From positions 1,178,001 through 1,242,000 of the forward strand of contig NZ_JAFIDC010000001.1 of NCBI RefSeq assembly GCF_017052655.1: DNA of 64,000 nucleotides. The letters are read 5' to 3'. A program made the translations under genes and the position numbers. The DNA is from Acholeplasma equirhinis. GTDB lineage: Bacteria > Bacillota_I > Bacilli_A > Acholeplasmatales > Acholeplasmataceae. Shown one piece after another: positions 28,026-38,554 of the stretch (its first letter is position 1; each line of letters begins with the position of its first letter). The notes under the pieces are model-generated. The model saw only the letters and a list, made by a program, of their open reading frames with translations, was not told the origin of the DNA and searched no databases.

Positions 28026-28230
28026 TATGCTTGCACTATTTTTTTATTGAAAACGTTTTTATCGACATTTTGCGTCATTTAATTAGTGATATTTTGACTG
28101 TGACTAATATATAAAGTTTCTTCATTTTTTACCCTCCATCATATGAGGTATCTATAAACATACTATATATCAATTCGTAAATGTGTCTTTCTTTGGTGAG
28201 TTGTTAAGAAAGATGTATGATTCAATATAT
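28026..28230. other. AT-rich intergenic stretch between T-box promoter and dus terminator
   Basis: Part of the longest gene-free region in the window (27720-28254). Apart from the T-box, its promoter, the dus terminator and one possible 16-codon frame at 28075-28125, I see no gene, repeat or RNA structure here. Confidence 0.5.
28075..28125 (-). CDS. Possible 16-residue leader-like peptide
   Basis: MKKLYILVTVKISLIK, ending TGA, preceded by GGAGGG with 6-base spacing. The strong ribosome binding site is the only support. It ends about 50 bases before the T-box promoter -35. It may be a real small peptide, a remnant of a lost gene or chance. Confidence 0.25.
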   Translation of the reverse strand: MKKLYILVTVKISLIK

Positions 28231-28256
28231 AAAAAAAGACACTTTGAAAGTGTCTT
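28231..28256 (-). terminator. Intrinsic terminator of dus
   Basis: Minus-strand hairpin AGACACTTT/AAAGTGTCT followed by T7; the first arm overlaps the dus stop codon. Confidence 0.88.
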
Positions 28257-29253
28257 AGTTTGTAGGTTCAATAATGTCATCAGCAAACTGTTCAAAATAC
28301 GCGTCTAAATTTGCCATGTATTCTGATCGAGTTTGTGTTCTTGCAAGTTTGGCACGCACTTCACTTGCTCCAGGTAATCCTTTTAAGTACCATGGCCCAT
28401 GTGATCTCATTTCTAAACATGCAATGTGTTCACCACGAAGTCTTGCTAGATCATCAAAATGTCTGACCATTAATTCTTTAACTTCTGAATATCTTCTCTT
28501 TGGTGCTTCAGTTCCATTTAGGAAGGCGTTGATTTCTCTAAATACCCACGGATTACCGAGTGCAGCACGACCAATCATGACTGCATCACATCCAGTATAC
28601 TCTAACATACGTAAAGCACTGGGTCCATCAACAATATTACCATTTCCAATAACTGGGATTGAAACAGCTTCTTTAACTGCTTTAATCACATTTAAATCTG
28701 GTTCTCCAGAATAACCTTGTGCACGCGTTCTTGCGTGAACAGTAATTGCAGATGCACCAGCTTTTTCAATTAATTTTGCAACTTCAACTGCATTAACTGA
28801 ATTTTCATCCCACCCAGATCTGATTTTAACTGTTACTGGTTTAGATACTTTTGCTTTAATAGCTGAAACAATATCGTAAATCTTTTGTGGGTCTTTCATT
28901 AAAGATGCACCAGCTTGTGCAGAGATTGCAACTTTTGGAACTGGACATCCCATATTAATATCAATAAAATCACAGTTTGAATTTTGATCAATAAACATTG
29001 CTGCTTCTACCATGGTGTTTAAGTCACTACCAAAGATTTGTTGTGCAGCAGGTTTTTCAACTTCTGTCATATAGAGTAATTCAAGTGTTTTAGAATTTTG
29101 AAAAAAGATTCCCTTATCAGAAACCATTTCTGCATAAACTACACCAGCACCGTATTCTCTTGCAAGTAAACGGAATGGTGAGTTAGAAACACCAGCCATT
29201 GGTGCTAAGATTAATTTGTTAGCAACTTCATAATTTCCTAATTTAAAACTCAT
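28255..29253 (-). CDS. dusB: tRNA-dihydrouridine synthase (DusB-like)
   Basis: FMN enzyme that reduces specific uridines in tRNA. The 332-residue TIM-barrel protein has the start LILAPMAGVSNSPFRLLARE, the catalytic-Cys segment DINMGCPVPKV, IRSGWDENSVN, TVHARTRAQGYSG, VIGNGNIVDG and GCDAVMIGRAALGNPWVF. The lineage usually carries DusB, close to lysS as in Bacillus; the paralogue letter is from neighbourhood. It is divergent from hslO with a very short leader (extended -10 TGATAAAAT at 29272-29280). Confidence 0.93.
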   Translation of the reverse strand: MSFKLGNYEVANKLILAPMAGVSNSPFRLLAREYGAGVVYAEMVSDKGIFFQNSKTLELLYMTEVEKPAAQQIFGSDLNTMVEAAMFIDQNSNCDFIDINMGCPVPKVAISAQAGASLMKDPQKIYDIVSAIKAKVSKPVTVKIRSGWDENSVNAVEVAKLIEKAGASAITVHARTRAQGYSGEPDLNVIKAVKEAVSIPVIGNGNIVDGPSALRMLEYTGCDAVMIGRAALGNPWVFREINAFLNGTEAPKRRYSEVKELMVRHFDDLARLRGEHIACLEMRSHGPWYLKGLPGASEVRAKLARTQTRSEYMANLDAYFEQFADDIIEPTN

Positions 29254-29271
29254 ATTTCTTCACCGTGTGCT

Positions 29272-29297
29272 ATTTTATCACAGTTTTAGTTTATAAT
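29272..29297. promoter_or_regulatory. Divergent promoters for dus (minus) and hslO (plus)
   Basis: Minus strand TGATAAAAT (29272-29280) serves dus. Plus strand TATAAT (29292-29297) serves hslO. The two are packed within about 25 bases, so polymerases may compete. Confidence 0.5.
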
Positions 29298-29313
29298 AAC
29301 AAATGAGGTATTT

Positions 29314-30189
29314 ATGAAAGACTACACAGTAATTGCATTAGCATATAATGGAGAGGCTAGAATCTATGCATCAGTTTCTACCACTCTCGTCGAAAAATCA
29401 AGAAAGTTACATCAAACCATGCCGACTGCATCAGCTGCAATGGGCCGTTTTATAACCGCATCTGCAATGATGAGTTTAATGTATAAGGATGGGGAGAGAA
29501 TACAATTAAAAATTGCTGGAGATGGCCCAGTGGGGACAATGCTAGTTGATGCTAAGTTTGGTGTTGTTAAATCTAGAATTGATAATCCAAATGTTTATTT
29601 AGTTTATGAAGATGGACCTAAAAAGGGAAAATTGAATGTAGGTGCTGCAGTTGGTTCAGGTTACTTATATGTAACAAAAGACTGGAAAGGTAATTATTTC
29701 ACTTCAAGTGCAGAACTTCAAACTGGAGAAATTGGTGATGATTTCACATATTATTATGCAACCAGTGAACAAACACCTTCTGCTGTTGGACTTGGTGTCT
29801 TAGTTGCTAAAACTCAAAAAGTGATTTTATCCGGTGGATTTATTATTCAAGTTTTACCTGGTGCTTCAAATTCAACGATTTCAAAACTAGAATCTGCATT
29901 AAGTAAGATTACTTCTGTTACAGACTATCTTGCCGATGGTAAAACACCTGAAGATATGATAAGTTTACTTGCAGACAACACTGAACGCATTTTAGAAACA
30001 CATCCAATTAAATACTATTGTGGATGTAGAAGATCTAAATATAAAAAATCTCTTAGTCAACTTGACAAAAAGACTTTAACTGATATTTTGATTGAAGACA
30101 AACAAGCAGAAATCGTCTGTCCATATTGTAATAAAAAATATATTTTTAACGAGGAAGAACTTAAAGAAATTATTGCCAAAAAGGCATAA
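29314..30189 (+). CDS. hslO: Redox-regulated chaperone Hsp33
   Basis: A 291-residue holdase switched on by oxidation. N-terminal domain with ARIYASVSTTLVEKSRKLH, GPVGTMLVDA and TGEIGDDFTYYYATSEQTPSA. The C-terminal zinc site is complete: CGC in YYCGCRRSK and CPYC near the end give the four redox Cys residues. GAGGT precedes the ATG. In Bacillus hslO also lies between ftsH and lysS-dus, so this is inherited order. Confidence 0.96.
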   Translation: MKDYTVIALAYNGEARIYASVSTTLVEKSRKLHQTMPTASAAMGRFITASAMMSLMYKDGERIQLKIAGDGPVGTMLVDAKFGVVKSRIDNPNVYLVYEDGPKKGKLNVGAAVGSGYLYVTKDWKGNYFTSSAELQTGEIGDDFTYYYATSEQTPSAVGLGVLVAKTQKVILSGGFIIQVLPGASNSTISKLESALSKITSVTDYLADGKTPEDMISLLADNTERILETHPIKYYCGCRRSKYKKSLSQLDKKTLTDILIEDKQAEIVCPYCNKKYIFNEEELKEIIAKKA

Positions 30190-30198
30190 TTTCTTTTT

Positions 30199-30753
30199 TT
30201 ATAATCCTAGTTTTTCTTTAACCATATCAAGTGGTAAACCCATGATTGTATAGAAACTACCTTCATATTTATCAATGAGTTTAGCACCGTGACCTTGAAT
30301 ACCATAACTACCTGCCTTATCCATAGGTTCACCGGTATTGATATAATCTAGAATTTCAACGTCTGAATAGTGTTTAAAGTAAACAATTGCTTTATCGTAA
30401 AATTGTTCTACTTTGCCATCTTTAATCAGTGTACAAGCTGTATAAACTATATGTTCATTATTCGCTAGTTTCTTTAACATTAAATATGCATCTGCTTCGT
30501 CTAATGGTTTATTTAAAATTTCACCTTCAAAAACAACAATTGTATCCGCGGTTAAAATCGTATCATTTGGAAATACTTCTTTTAACGATAATGCCTTATT
30601 AAGTGCGTTTGTTTGAACATAAACTAGTGGGTCTAGATTAATATCTAGTTCGTCTTCATTAAAGTTAGGTGATACAACTTTAAATGGAATATTTAATTTT
30701 TCAATGATTTCTTTCCTTCTTGCAGAAGTTGATCCTAATATTAACATCTTCAT
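30199..30753 (-). CDS. maf: Maf-type nucleotide pyrophosphatase
   Basis: A 184-residue house-cleaning dNTP/NTP pyrophosphatase acting on modified or canonical nucleotides (dTTP/UTP in the YhdE type). The start ILGSTSARRKEIIEKL, the ILTADTIVVFEGEILNKP segment and the end GYSGSF-like YEGSFYTIMGLPLDMV are family features. Convergent with hslO with only a 9-base gap and divergent from tilS. Confidence 0.93.
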   Translation of the reverse strand: MKMLILGSTSARRKEIIEKLNIPFKVVSPNFNEDELDINLDPLVYVQTNALNKALSLKEVFPNDTILTADTIVVFEGEILNKPLDEADAYLMLKKLANNEHIVYTACTLIKDGKVEQFYDKAIVYFKHYSDVEILDYINTGEPMDKAGSYGIQGHGAKLIDKYEGSFYTIMGLPLDMVKEKLGL

Positions 30754-30766
30754 GAGTTCCTTTGCG

Positions 30767-30775
30767 TGATATAAT
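30767..30775 (+). promoter_or_regulatory. Extended -10 promoter of tilS-hpt-ftsH
   Basis: TGATATAAT about 18 bases before the first possible tilS ATG; no clear -35. Confidence 0.6.
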
Positions 30776-30792
30776 TATATTAACATTTTTAG

Positions 30793-32037
30793 ATGGGTTT
30801 ATATATGGAATTAAGACTGAATTTACCAAAATCAAATACTTATATCGCATCGATTAGTGGTGGTGTAGACTCGATGGTTTTACTTGATTATTTAATCAAG
30901 GAAAATTATAAGTTTATCGTTGTCCATTTTAATCATCAAAAACGAGATGATGCAAACTTAGACCACGAGCTTGTTCAAAGTATAACAAGTTCTTTTAACA
31001 TTCCATATAAGTACTTTAAATTAAATATTAAATCAGGTAATTTCCAAGATGAAGCAAGAAAAGAACGCTATGACCTATTAGAGAAAGTTGCAAATGAATA
31101 TAAAACATCACATATCATCACTGCACATCATAATGATGATTTGTTAGAAACTGTCTTGATGAAAATTACAAGAGGTTCTAATTTACTGGGCTATAGTGGT
31201 ATGCAGGAAGTTACAAAAATCAATCCTTTTACATACTATAAACCACTCCTTAAATATTCTAAGGCAGATCTTATTTCTTATGCAAACAACAATCAAGTTA
31301 AATACAGAGATGATAGCAGCAACTTTGAAGATGATTATTTAAGAAACAGAATCAGACATCATGTTGTCCCTCAACTTAATGAGGAAAATGATATTTATAC
31401 CCGTATTAGAAACTTTAGTCGGCAAGTGTTTCTTGCTAGTGACTATATTAGAAGTCAAACAAAAAGTTTTCTAGGCGAAAGAAATGCCTTTAGTCTTACA
31501 GCATTCAATTCGCTTCATGAAGCAATTAAATGGGATTTAATCAGTTATTTACTTGAAGGTTATGATGTTCAAAAATCGTATGAAAAGATTTCAAACATAT
31601 TGAAACAACTTGCATCAAAGAAACCAAATATTGAAATTAAGTTATCCAGTAAGTATGTACTAATTAAAGCATATGATCTTGTTAAAATAAAAGAGTTTTC
31701 ATCAACTAAAAACGATGAAAAAGTACCAACTCTCACGATTTCCCACAAATTATCTAACAATCCCAATAATTCAATAGAATTATGTTATAATGAATTAGAT
31801 TTTCCTATTACTTTGCGTCGTAGGAAAAATGGAGATGTTTTATCGTTTTCCTATGGCAGTAAAAAACTCAAAAAGTTTTTAATTGATAAAAAAGTACCAA
31901 AAGAACAAAGAGATTCACTTTTAATTGTTGCTGACAATAAAAACAGAATTCTTTGGATTCCAAATCTTTATATCAATCAGACTTTAGGACAAAACAATAA
32001 AATTTACCTTGAATTAGAGGAGGATAACCATGCATAA
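30793..32037 (+). CDS. tilS: tRNA-Ile lysidine synthase
   Basis: Converts C34 of the AUA-reading tRNA-Ile to lysidine. The 414-residue protein has the PP-loop SISGGVDSMVLLDYL, then HHNDDLLETVLMKITRGSNLLG and YRDDSSNFEDDYLRNRIRHH, which are TilS-specific, and a C-terminal TilS domain (RRRKNGDVL, KKLKKFLIDKKVP). Two starts are possible, 30793 and 30805; neither has a strong ribosome binding site (GATGGG would favour 30805), and the leader is only some 10 bases. Overlaps hpt by 8 bases. The tilS-hpt-ftsH order is the classic Firmicute one. Confidence 0.95.
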   Translation: MGLYMELRLNLPKSNTYIASISGGVDSMVLLDYLIKENYKFIVVHFNHQKRDDANLDHELVQSITSSFNIPYKYFKLNIKSGNFQDEARKERYDLLEKVANEYKTSHIITAHHNDDLLETVLMKITRGSNLLGYSGMQEVTKINPFTYYKPLLKYSKADLISYANNNQVKYRDDSSNFEDDYLRNRIRHHVVPQLNEENDIYTRIRNFSRQVFLASDYIRSQTKSFLGERNAFSLTAFNSLHEAIKWDLISYLLEGYDVQKSYEKISNILKQLASKKPNIEIKLSSKYVLIKAYDLVKIKEFSSTKNDEKVPTLTISHKLSNNPNNSIELCYNELDFPITLRRRKNGDVLSFSYGSKKLKKFLIDKKVPKEQRDSLLIVADNKNRILWIPNLYINQTLGQNNKIYLELEEDNHA

Positions 32038-32569
32038 AGATATCGCTGAGATCTTAGTTTCTGAAGCTGAAATTGAAGATATTTGTGTCAAACTAGGTGA
32101 AGAACTTACGAAGGCATATGAAGGTAAGACACCACTTCTTGTTGGTCTTCTTAATGGTTGTATTCCATTCATGGCTCAACTCATTAAGCACATAAAGATT
32201 CCAATGGAAATGCAATTCATGGCAGTCTCAAGTTATCATGGCGGTATCGCATCCACTGGAGATGTCAAAATTAAGTATGACTTAGATCATTCAGTTGCTG
32301 GTCGCGATGTGTTAATTGTTGAAGACATTGTTGATACAGGATCAACTTTAAAAGTTATTACTGAATTATTAAAGTATCGCGGTGCAAAATCCGTAAAGGT
32401 TGTCACTTTACTTGATAAACCTGAAGGTAGGAAAGTTACTTTCATACCTGATTACATCGGGAAAACAATCCCTAAAAAATTCGTCGTTGGTTATGGCCTC
32501 GACTATCAAGAACGTTATAGAAATTTACCATACGTCGGTGTATTAAAACCCGAAGTATACGAAAAATAG
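32030..32569 (+). CDS. hpt: Hypoxanthine phosphoribosyltransferase
   Basis: Purine salvage enzyme making IMP/GMP from hypoxanthine/guanine and PRPP. The 179-residue protein has the PRPP-binding motif VLIVEDIVDTGSTL and the flexible loop SSYHGGIASTG. GAGGAGG precedes the ATG by 6 bases. Salvage fits a mollicute that cannot make purines. Middle gene of tilS-hpt-ftsH. Confidence 0.97.
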   Translation: MHKDIAEILVSEAEIEDICVKLGEELTKAYEGKTPLLVGLLNGCIPFMAQLIKHIKIPMEMQFMAVSSYHGGIASTGDVKIKYDLDHSVAGRDVLIVEDIVDTGSTLKVITELLKYRGAKSVKVVTLLDKPEGRKVTFIPDYIGKTIPKKFVVGYGLDYQERYRNLPYVGVLKPEVYEK

Positions 32570-32581
32570 GAAGGATTATAT

Positions 32582-34516
32582 ATGAACGCACAGAAAAAAC
32601 CTACAAAATCACCAATGCGTCCTGATTTGCTTGTCATTTTAATCATTATTCTTCTATCTGCTGGTATCTACTTCTTCATCTTAAATATGCAACCTGGAGA
32701 ACTTACAATTACCGAGTCAGAATTAGTTCAATTGATTGAAGAAGACAAGATTGCTACAATCACAGTTGAATATGTCGGTGGTGACAACTACAACTTATGG
32801 CATATCTCTGGTTATTATTCTGCAGGTAATACACCTGAAGGATATCGCGGTTATACCATGTTAATTTATGGAGATCGATTAAATGATCTTTATGATGTTG
32901 TTGCAGATTATAATGCATTAAATCCAGCACAACCTATCGCATTAACATTTAAAGAACACGTTTCTGTTGATATTTGGACAATTCTTCAAATCATCTTAAC
33001 AGTTGCATTACCAATCATTTTAGTTGTTATCTTATTCAGAAGCATGACATCACAAAATAATAAAGCACAAGACTTTACAAGAAACAGAGCAAGACTTTCT
33101 CGCGGTAAAGCAGTTAAGTTTGATGATGTTGCTGGTGCAGATGAAGAAAAACAAGAAATGGCAGAACTTATTGACTTCTTAAGAAACCCAAGAAAATATG
33201 CCGAAATGGGTGCTAGAGTTCCAAAAGGTGTTCTACTTGTTGGTTCACCTGGTACCGGTAAAACCTTACTTGCAAAAGCTGTTGCAGGTGAAGCAGATGT
33301 TCCATTCTTCTCAATCTCAGGTTCTGATTTTGTTGAATTATATGTTGGTGTCGGTGCAAGCCGTGTAAGAGACTTATTCAGAGTTGCTAAAGAAAATGCA
33401 CCATGTATCATCTTTATTGATGAAATCGATGCTGTCGGTCGTCAAAGAGGAGCAGGCCTTGGTGGTGGTAACGATGAAAGAGAACAAACACTAAACCAAT
33501 TACTTGTTGAAATGGATGGTTTCGGTAGCAATTTAGGTGTCATCATTATTGCTGCAACAAACAGACCAGACGTTTTAGACCCAGCGTTATTACGACCAGG
33601 ACGTTTCGACCGTCAAATTACAATGCAAGTACCTGATCTTAAAGCACGTGAAGCAATTCTTAAAGTACATGCTAAATCAAAGAAATTAGATCCATCAATC
33701 AAATTATCAGATATTGCATCTCGTATCCCAGGATTCACAGGTGCAGATATTGAAAACTTATTAAATGAAGCTGCCTTACTTGCTGCACGTGAAAATCGTA
33801 CAGTCATTACAACAACTGACTTAGATGAAGCAGCTGACCGTGTCACAATGGGACCATCTAAGAAATCTAGAAAATATACACCAAAAGAAAAAGAAATGAT
33901 TGCTTACCATGAAGCAGGTCACGCAGTGATTGGCTTAAAAGTAAGAGATGCTTCTGTTGTTCAAAAAGTTACAATTGTTCCTCGTGGACGCGCTGGTGGT
34001 TATGCACTTTATACGCCAGTTGAAGAAAAGTTCACACGTTCTAAAAAGGAACTTCTATCAATCATCACTTCTGCTTTAGGTGGACGTGTTGCTGAAGAAA
34101 TCATGTTTGAAGATGTATCTACTGGTGCATATGATGACTTTAAACGTTCAACCGCACTTGCACGTTCAATGGTAACTGAATATGGTATGTCTGATTTGGG
34201 ACCTATCCAATATGAATCAGATGGTGGTAACGTCTTCTTAGGTCGTGACTACTTAAAAGAAAAGAATTTCTCTGATGCAGTTGCACTTGAAATTGACAAA
34301 GAAGTTAGAAAAATTATTACTGAATGTTATGAAGATGCTAAGAGAGTCATCTTAGAAAATAAGGATTTACTTGATAACATTGCTAAATATCTAATGGCTG
34401 TTGAAACATTAACGAAGAATGATATCGATGAAATCGCAGCAACCGGTAAACTTGCTTGGTGGGATAATAAAGATCAAGCTAAAGAAGAACCAAAGGAAGA
34501 GAACATTGCGAATTGA
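32582..34516 (+). CDS. ftsH: Membrane AAA+ zinc protease FtsH
   Basis: A 644-residue quality-control protease. Two membrane helices (about 19-38, [19 protein letters not shown], and about 132-152, [18 protein letters not shown]) flank an extracytoplasmic domain. AAA motifs: Walker [10 protein letters not shown], Walker [10 protein letters not shown], pore [11 protein letters not shown], second region [20 protein letters not shown]. The protease site is HEAGH. It ends in TGA, with the rqcP start overlapping. Confidence 0.98.
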   Translation: MNAQKKPTKSPMRPDLLVILIIILLSAGIYFFILNMQPGELTITESELVQLIEEDKIATITVEYVGGDNYNLWHISGYYSAGNTPEGYRGYTMLIYGDRLNDLYDVVADYNALNPAQPIALTFKEHVSVDIWTILQIILTVALPIILVVILFRSMTSQNNKAQDFTRNRARLSRGKAVKFDDVAGADEEKQEMAELIDFLRNPRKYAEMGARVPKGVLLVGSPGTGKTLLAKAVAGEADVPFFSISGSDFVELYVGVGASRVRDLFRVAKENAPCIIFIDEIDAVGRQRGAGLGGGNDEREQTLNQLLVEMDGFGSNLGVIIIAATNRPDVLDPALLRPGRFDRQITMQVPDLKAREAILKVHAKSKKLDPSIKLSDIASRIPGFTGADIENLLNEAALLAARENRTVITTTDLDEAADRVTMGPSKKSRKYTPKEKEMIAYHEAGHAVIGLKVRDASVVQKVTIVPRGRAGGYALYTPVEEKFTRSKKELLSIITSALGGRVAEEIMFEDVSTGAYDDFKRSTALARSMVTEYGMSDLGPIQYESDGGNVFLGRDYLKEKNFSDAVALEIDKEVRKIITECYEDAKRVILENKDLLDNIAKYLMAVETLTKNDIDEIAATGKLAWWDNKDQAKEEPKEENIAN

Positions 34517-34754
34517 TAAGTATTTAAAGGTTTCAAGGTTAATCAAAAGACGCACAGTTGCTAAAGAAGTCGCAGATCACGATAGAATCTATGTCAACAA
34601 TGTGCTCGCAAAACCAAGTAAAGAAGTCAAGGTCGGTGATCTTGTTACACTTCACTTAGGATTAAAAATCATAACCATTAAAATCACATCGACTACACTG
34701 TCAAAAGACAGTGAAATGTATGAATTAATTTCGGAGGAGAAACGATCTTTCTGA
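34506..34754 (+). CDS. rqcP: S4-domain protein RqcP (YabO)
   Basis: An 82-residue S4 RNA-binding protein matching Bacillus RqcP/YabO, which stabilises P-site tRNA during Ala-tailing in ribosome quality control. [20 protein letters not shown] and VKVGDLVTLHLG are nearly identical to the family. The start is a TTG at 34506, preceded by AAAGGAAG; the frame upstream of it is a shadow of ftsH. It overlaps ftsH by 11 bases, so a protease and an RQC factor are coupled. The stop lies inside the terminator hairpin. Confidence 0.9.
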   Translation: MRIDKYLKVSRLIKRRTVAKEVADHDRIYVNNVLAKPSKEVKVGDLVTLHLGLKIITIKITSTTLSKDSEMYELISEEKRSF

Positions 34755-34763
34755 TCGTTTTTT
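34741..34763 (+). terminator. Intrinsic terminator of tilS-hpt-ftsH-rqcP
   Basis: Hairpin AACGATC/GATCGTT with 5-base loop and a run of seven Ts; the rqcP stop codon is in the loop and second arm. Confidence 0.85.
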
Positions 34764-34777
34764 CATGAGACTTGTAA

Positions 34778-34783
34778 TATAAT
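34778..34783 (+). promoter_or_regulatory. lysS -10 promoter element
   Basis: TATAAT, 23 bases before the lysS ATG; AAGGAGGG ribosome binding site follows. No clear -35. Confidence 0.5.
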
Positions 34784-34785
34784 AG

Positions 34786-36288
<1,503 letters not shown>

Positions 36289-36305
36289 AAAGGTCTAGAG
36301 AAAAA

Positions 36306-37493
36306 ATGAAGAAAATTCTATTATTACTCTTCTTATCACTTTCAATATTCTTTCTTACAGCTTGTTTAGATGAAGAAGGTAATGGTGATAAAGGAGATAG
36401 TCTTTACGAAATCACATTTAAATTAGAGGATGGTTCAACTCTCTTCTCATATAAATCTGATTCAAATGAAGATTTATTATTCCCTGCAAATCCAATTAAA
36501 GAAGGATACGTCTTTGTTGGCTGGTTTGCTGAAGGTGAAAAAATTGAAGGTGGAAAAGTTACTGGTAACTTAGAACTTGTTGCACACTTTGATGAAGTAT
36601 TAATTACTTATCAAGTACGCTTCTTTGATGGTTCGGTTATTCTTGCAACTTATGAAGTTCCACAAAATGGATCTGTTGCAGACAAAATTCCTTCAACCGA
36701 TAAGAATAATTATATATTTGATGGTTGGTTCTTAAATAGTACTTTCACTACAGCGTTTAATCCATCAAATACTATTACACAAGATCTCGATATCTATGGT
36801 AAATGGTCATTTGATACATCAGGCATTCCTGTTGGTGAATACACTGGGTATTACTCAAACTTAAATGGATTATCAAACTCTGCACTTCAAACTGCACTTC
36901 GTAATATGATTAAAAATACAGGTTCTCAATCTGGTTCAACTGGACAAGTTAAATCAGTCGATAGCTGGCAAGGTCAATACTACTTAATCTATACAGGCTT
37001 AGGATCTTATGGTAATCGTGAACACACAGTACCTGCTTCAAAATTAAGAGATGCTAAAGCACCTGAAGATGATTTACATAACTTAAGAGCAGCAAACTCT
37101 GGTGTAAACTCAACCCGTGGTAATGATCCGTTCGGTCCTGGTAGTGGTTCATGGAAATCTTCAGGTGGTAAATTCTATCCTGGTGATGAACATAGAGGCG
37201 ATGTTGCTAGAATCGTATTCTACATTACAACACGCTACAATGTTCCGATGACTGCCGTTGGTAATCTTCAAATGTTCTTAGAATGGCATGCAGCTGATCC
37301 AGTCAATGAATTTGAATTAACTCGTAATGAAAGAATTTTCGGATATCAAAAGAACCGTAATCCTTTCATTGATCATCCAGAACTTGCTTATGTACTATTT
37401 GGTAGTACACCTACATCAACAACTTATGAAACTCCAATGTATCAAACATTAGGATTCGAAACAGTTTCATTCTCAAATATTTTTACGGCTTAA
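36306..37493 (+). CDS. Secreted endonuclease I lipoprotein with InlB-type repeats
   Basis: A 395-residue lipoprotein: signal peptide with lipobox LTAC (Cys20), two InlB B-repeat modules (about residues 33-95 and 100-165; IKEGYVFVGWFAEG and NYIFDGWFLNSTFT carry the GWF core), then an endonuclease I domain. The nuclease core shows NREHTVPASKLRD (compare the EH-PAS HNH-like motif of Vvn/EndA), LHNLRAANSGVNSTRGNDPFG and GDEHRGDVARIVFYITTRY. It is probably displayed on the cell surface to degrade DNA/RNA for nucleotide salvage. Ends at a strong terminator. Confidence 0.92.
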   Translation: MKKILLLLFLSLSIFFLTACLDEEGNGDKGDSLYEITFKLEDGSTLFSYKSDSNEDLLFPANPIKEGYVFVGWFAEGEKIEGGKVTGNLELVAHFDEVLITYQVRFFDGSVILATYEVPQNGSVADKIPSTDKNNYIFDGWFLNSTFTTAFNPSNTITQDLDIYGKWSFDTSGIPVGEYTGYYSNLNGLSNSALQTALRNMIKNTGSQSGSTGQVKSVDSWQGQYYLIYTGLGSYGNREHTVPASKLRDAKAPEDDLHNLRAANSGVNSTRGNDPFGPGSGSWKSSGGKFYPGDEHRGDVARIVFYITTRYNVPMTAVGNLQMFLEWHAADPVNEFELTRNERIFGYQKNRNPFIDHPELAYVLFGSTPTSTTYETPMYQTLGFETVSFSNIFTA

Positions 37494-37501
37494 AAAAATG
37501 G

Positions 37502-37530
37502 CCCTAGAGATTTCTCTAGGGTTTTATTTT
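37502..37530 (+). terminator. Intrinsic terminator between convergent genes
   Basis: Perfect 9-bp hairpin CCCTAGAGA/TCTCTAGGG with T-rich flank on the plus strand and A-run (T-run on minus) on the other, shared by the nuclease gene and the iron operon. Confidence 0.88.
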
Positions 37531-37544
37531 GCATAAAATTAAAT

Positions 37545-38540
37545 TTAATTAACAAATACTTCGTAAATATCATCAATCATTGCTTGAGTTGCTTGAATAC
37601 CACCTGCTGTGATATACCATGCATAAGCATTTAAAGTAATGACTAAACCGTTTTGTCCAGCAGATGTACCTGTAATTAATGGATTATTAATGACTTGATC
37701 CGTTGCAGCAGAACCCCCTGTTGCAACCCCTCTATCCATTAAGAAGATAACTTCAGGGTTAATTGCTGATACATATTCATAAGAAACGATATTACCATGT
37801 GAAGTTGTTTCACCAACATTTGGATCACTTGGCATAAATCCAAATTCTTCATATAATGCACCATATCTTGAACCTGCACCAAAGACTGAAATTGCAGAAC
37901 CATTCACAAGTAAGAATAATGCATTCTTACCTTCTACTGCTGTTTTAATTTCATTAAATGATGCTTCAAATGATGCTTCATAACTTTCTAAATCTTCTTT
38001 GACTGCTGGGAAGACTTTTCCTATGTTTTCAAACACTTGTTTTTGAACTTCAAAACTGTAATTAGAGTTTGATAAATCAAGTACATCTGCGTATGGATAA
38101 TCCGCTTTTAGACTATCGTATAATGATGCACTTCTACCACCAATGATAATTAAATCCGGCATCATTGCTGTTAATTGATCTTCGTTTGGTTCAAAAAGTG
38201 TACCCACATTTGGATATTTTGAATCATTGAATTCAGTTAGGTAAGAAGGTAAATTCGACTTAGCAATACCCAGTAAGTCAATTCCAAACTTATCTAATCC
38301 AATCGCATCAATCATATCAACAACATCAATTGCAAATACTGCAACAACTTTTGGATTTACAACAAAGTTTTCTGTTATGGCGACTTTATTTTGAACTTCT
38401 TCACCATTAACAATCGTAACCTTTGTAACTGTATGCGTAATCGCTACGCGCTCTCTTGTATCTTCTTCAAAATTTAATGAACAAGCAACAACCAATAATG
38501 AACCAATCAGTAAACTGATTGTTAAAAATATTTTTTTCAT
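37545..38540 (-). CDS. Iron-siderophore/heme ABC transporter substrate-binding lipoprotein
   Basis: A 331-residue type III binding protein (YclQ/CeuE/FatB-like). Lipobox VVAC (Cys20), then PKVVAVFAIDVVDMIDAIGL, YPNVGTLFEPNEDQLTAMMPDLIIIGGR and a C-terminal lobe with NPEVIFLMDRG. The relatives bind catecholate siderophores such as petrobactin, but the operon's heme monooxygenase means heme is another candidate ligand. Last gene of the minus-strand operon, 14 bases after the ATPase gene. Confidence 0.9.
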   Translation of the reverse strand: MKKIFLTISLLIGSLLVVACSLNFEEDTRERVAITHTVTKVTIVNGEEVQNKVAITENFVVNPKVVAVFAIDVVDMIDAIGLDKFGIDLLGIAKSNLPSYLTEFNDSKYPNVGTLFEPNEDQLTAMMPDLIIIGGRSASLYDSLKADYPYADVLDLSNSNYSFEVQKQVFENIGKVFPAVKEDLESYEASFEASFNEIKTAVEGKNALFLLVNGSAISVFGAGSRYGALYEEFGFMPSDPNVGETTSHGNIVSYEYVSAINPEVIFLMDRGVATGGSAATDQVINNPLITGTSAGQNGLVITLNAYAWYITAGGIQATQAMIDDIYEVFVN

Positions 38541-38554
38541 TTTCGTTTTTCCTC

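Noticed and set aside
28274-28714. 146-residue plus-strand frame over dus
   Set aside because: Antisense to a conserved gene and without a ribosome binding site; also true of similar frames over ftsH (32986-33411) and fba (44737-45099).
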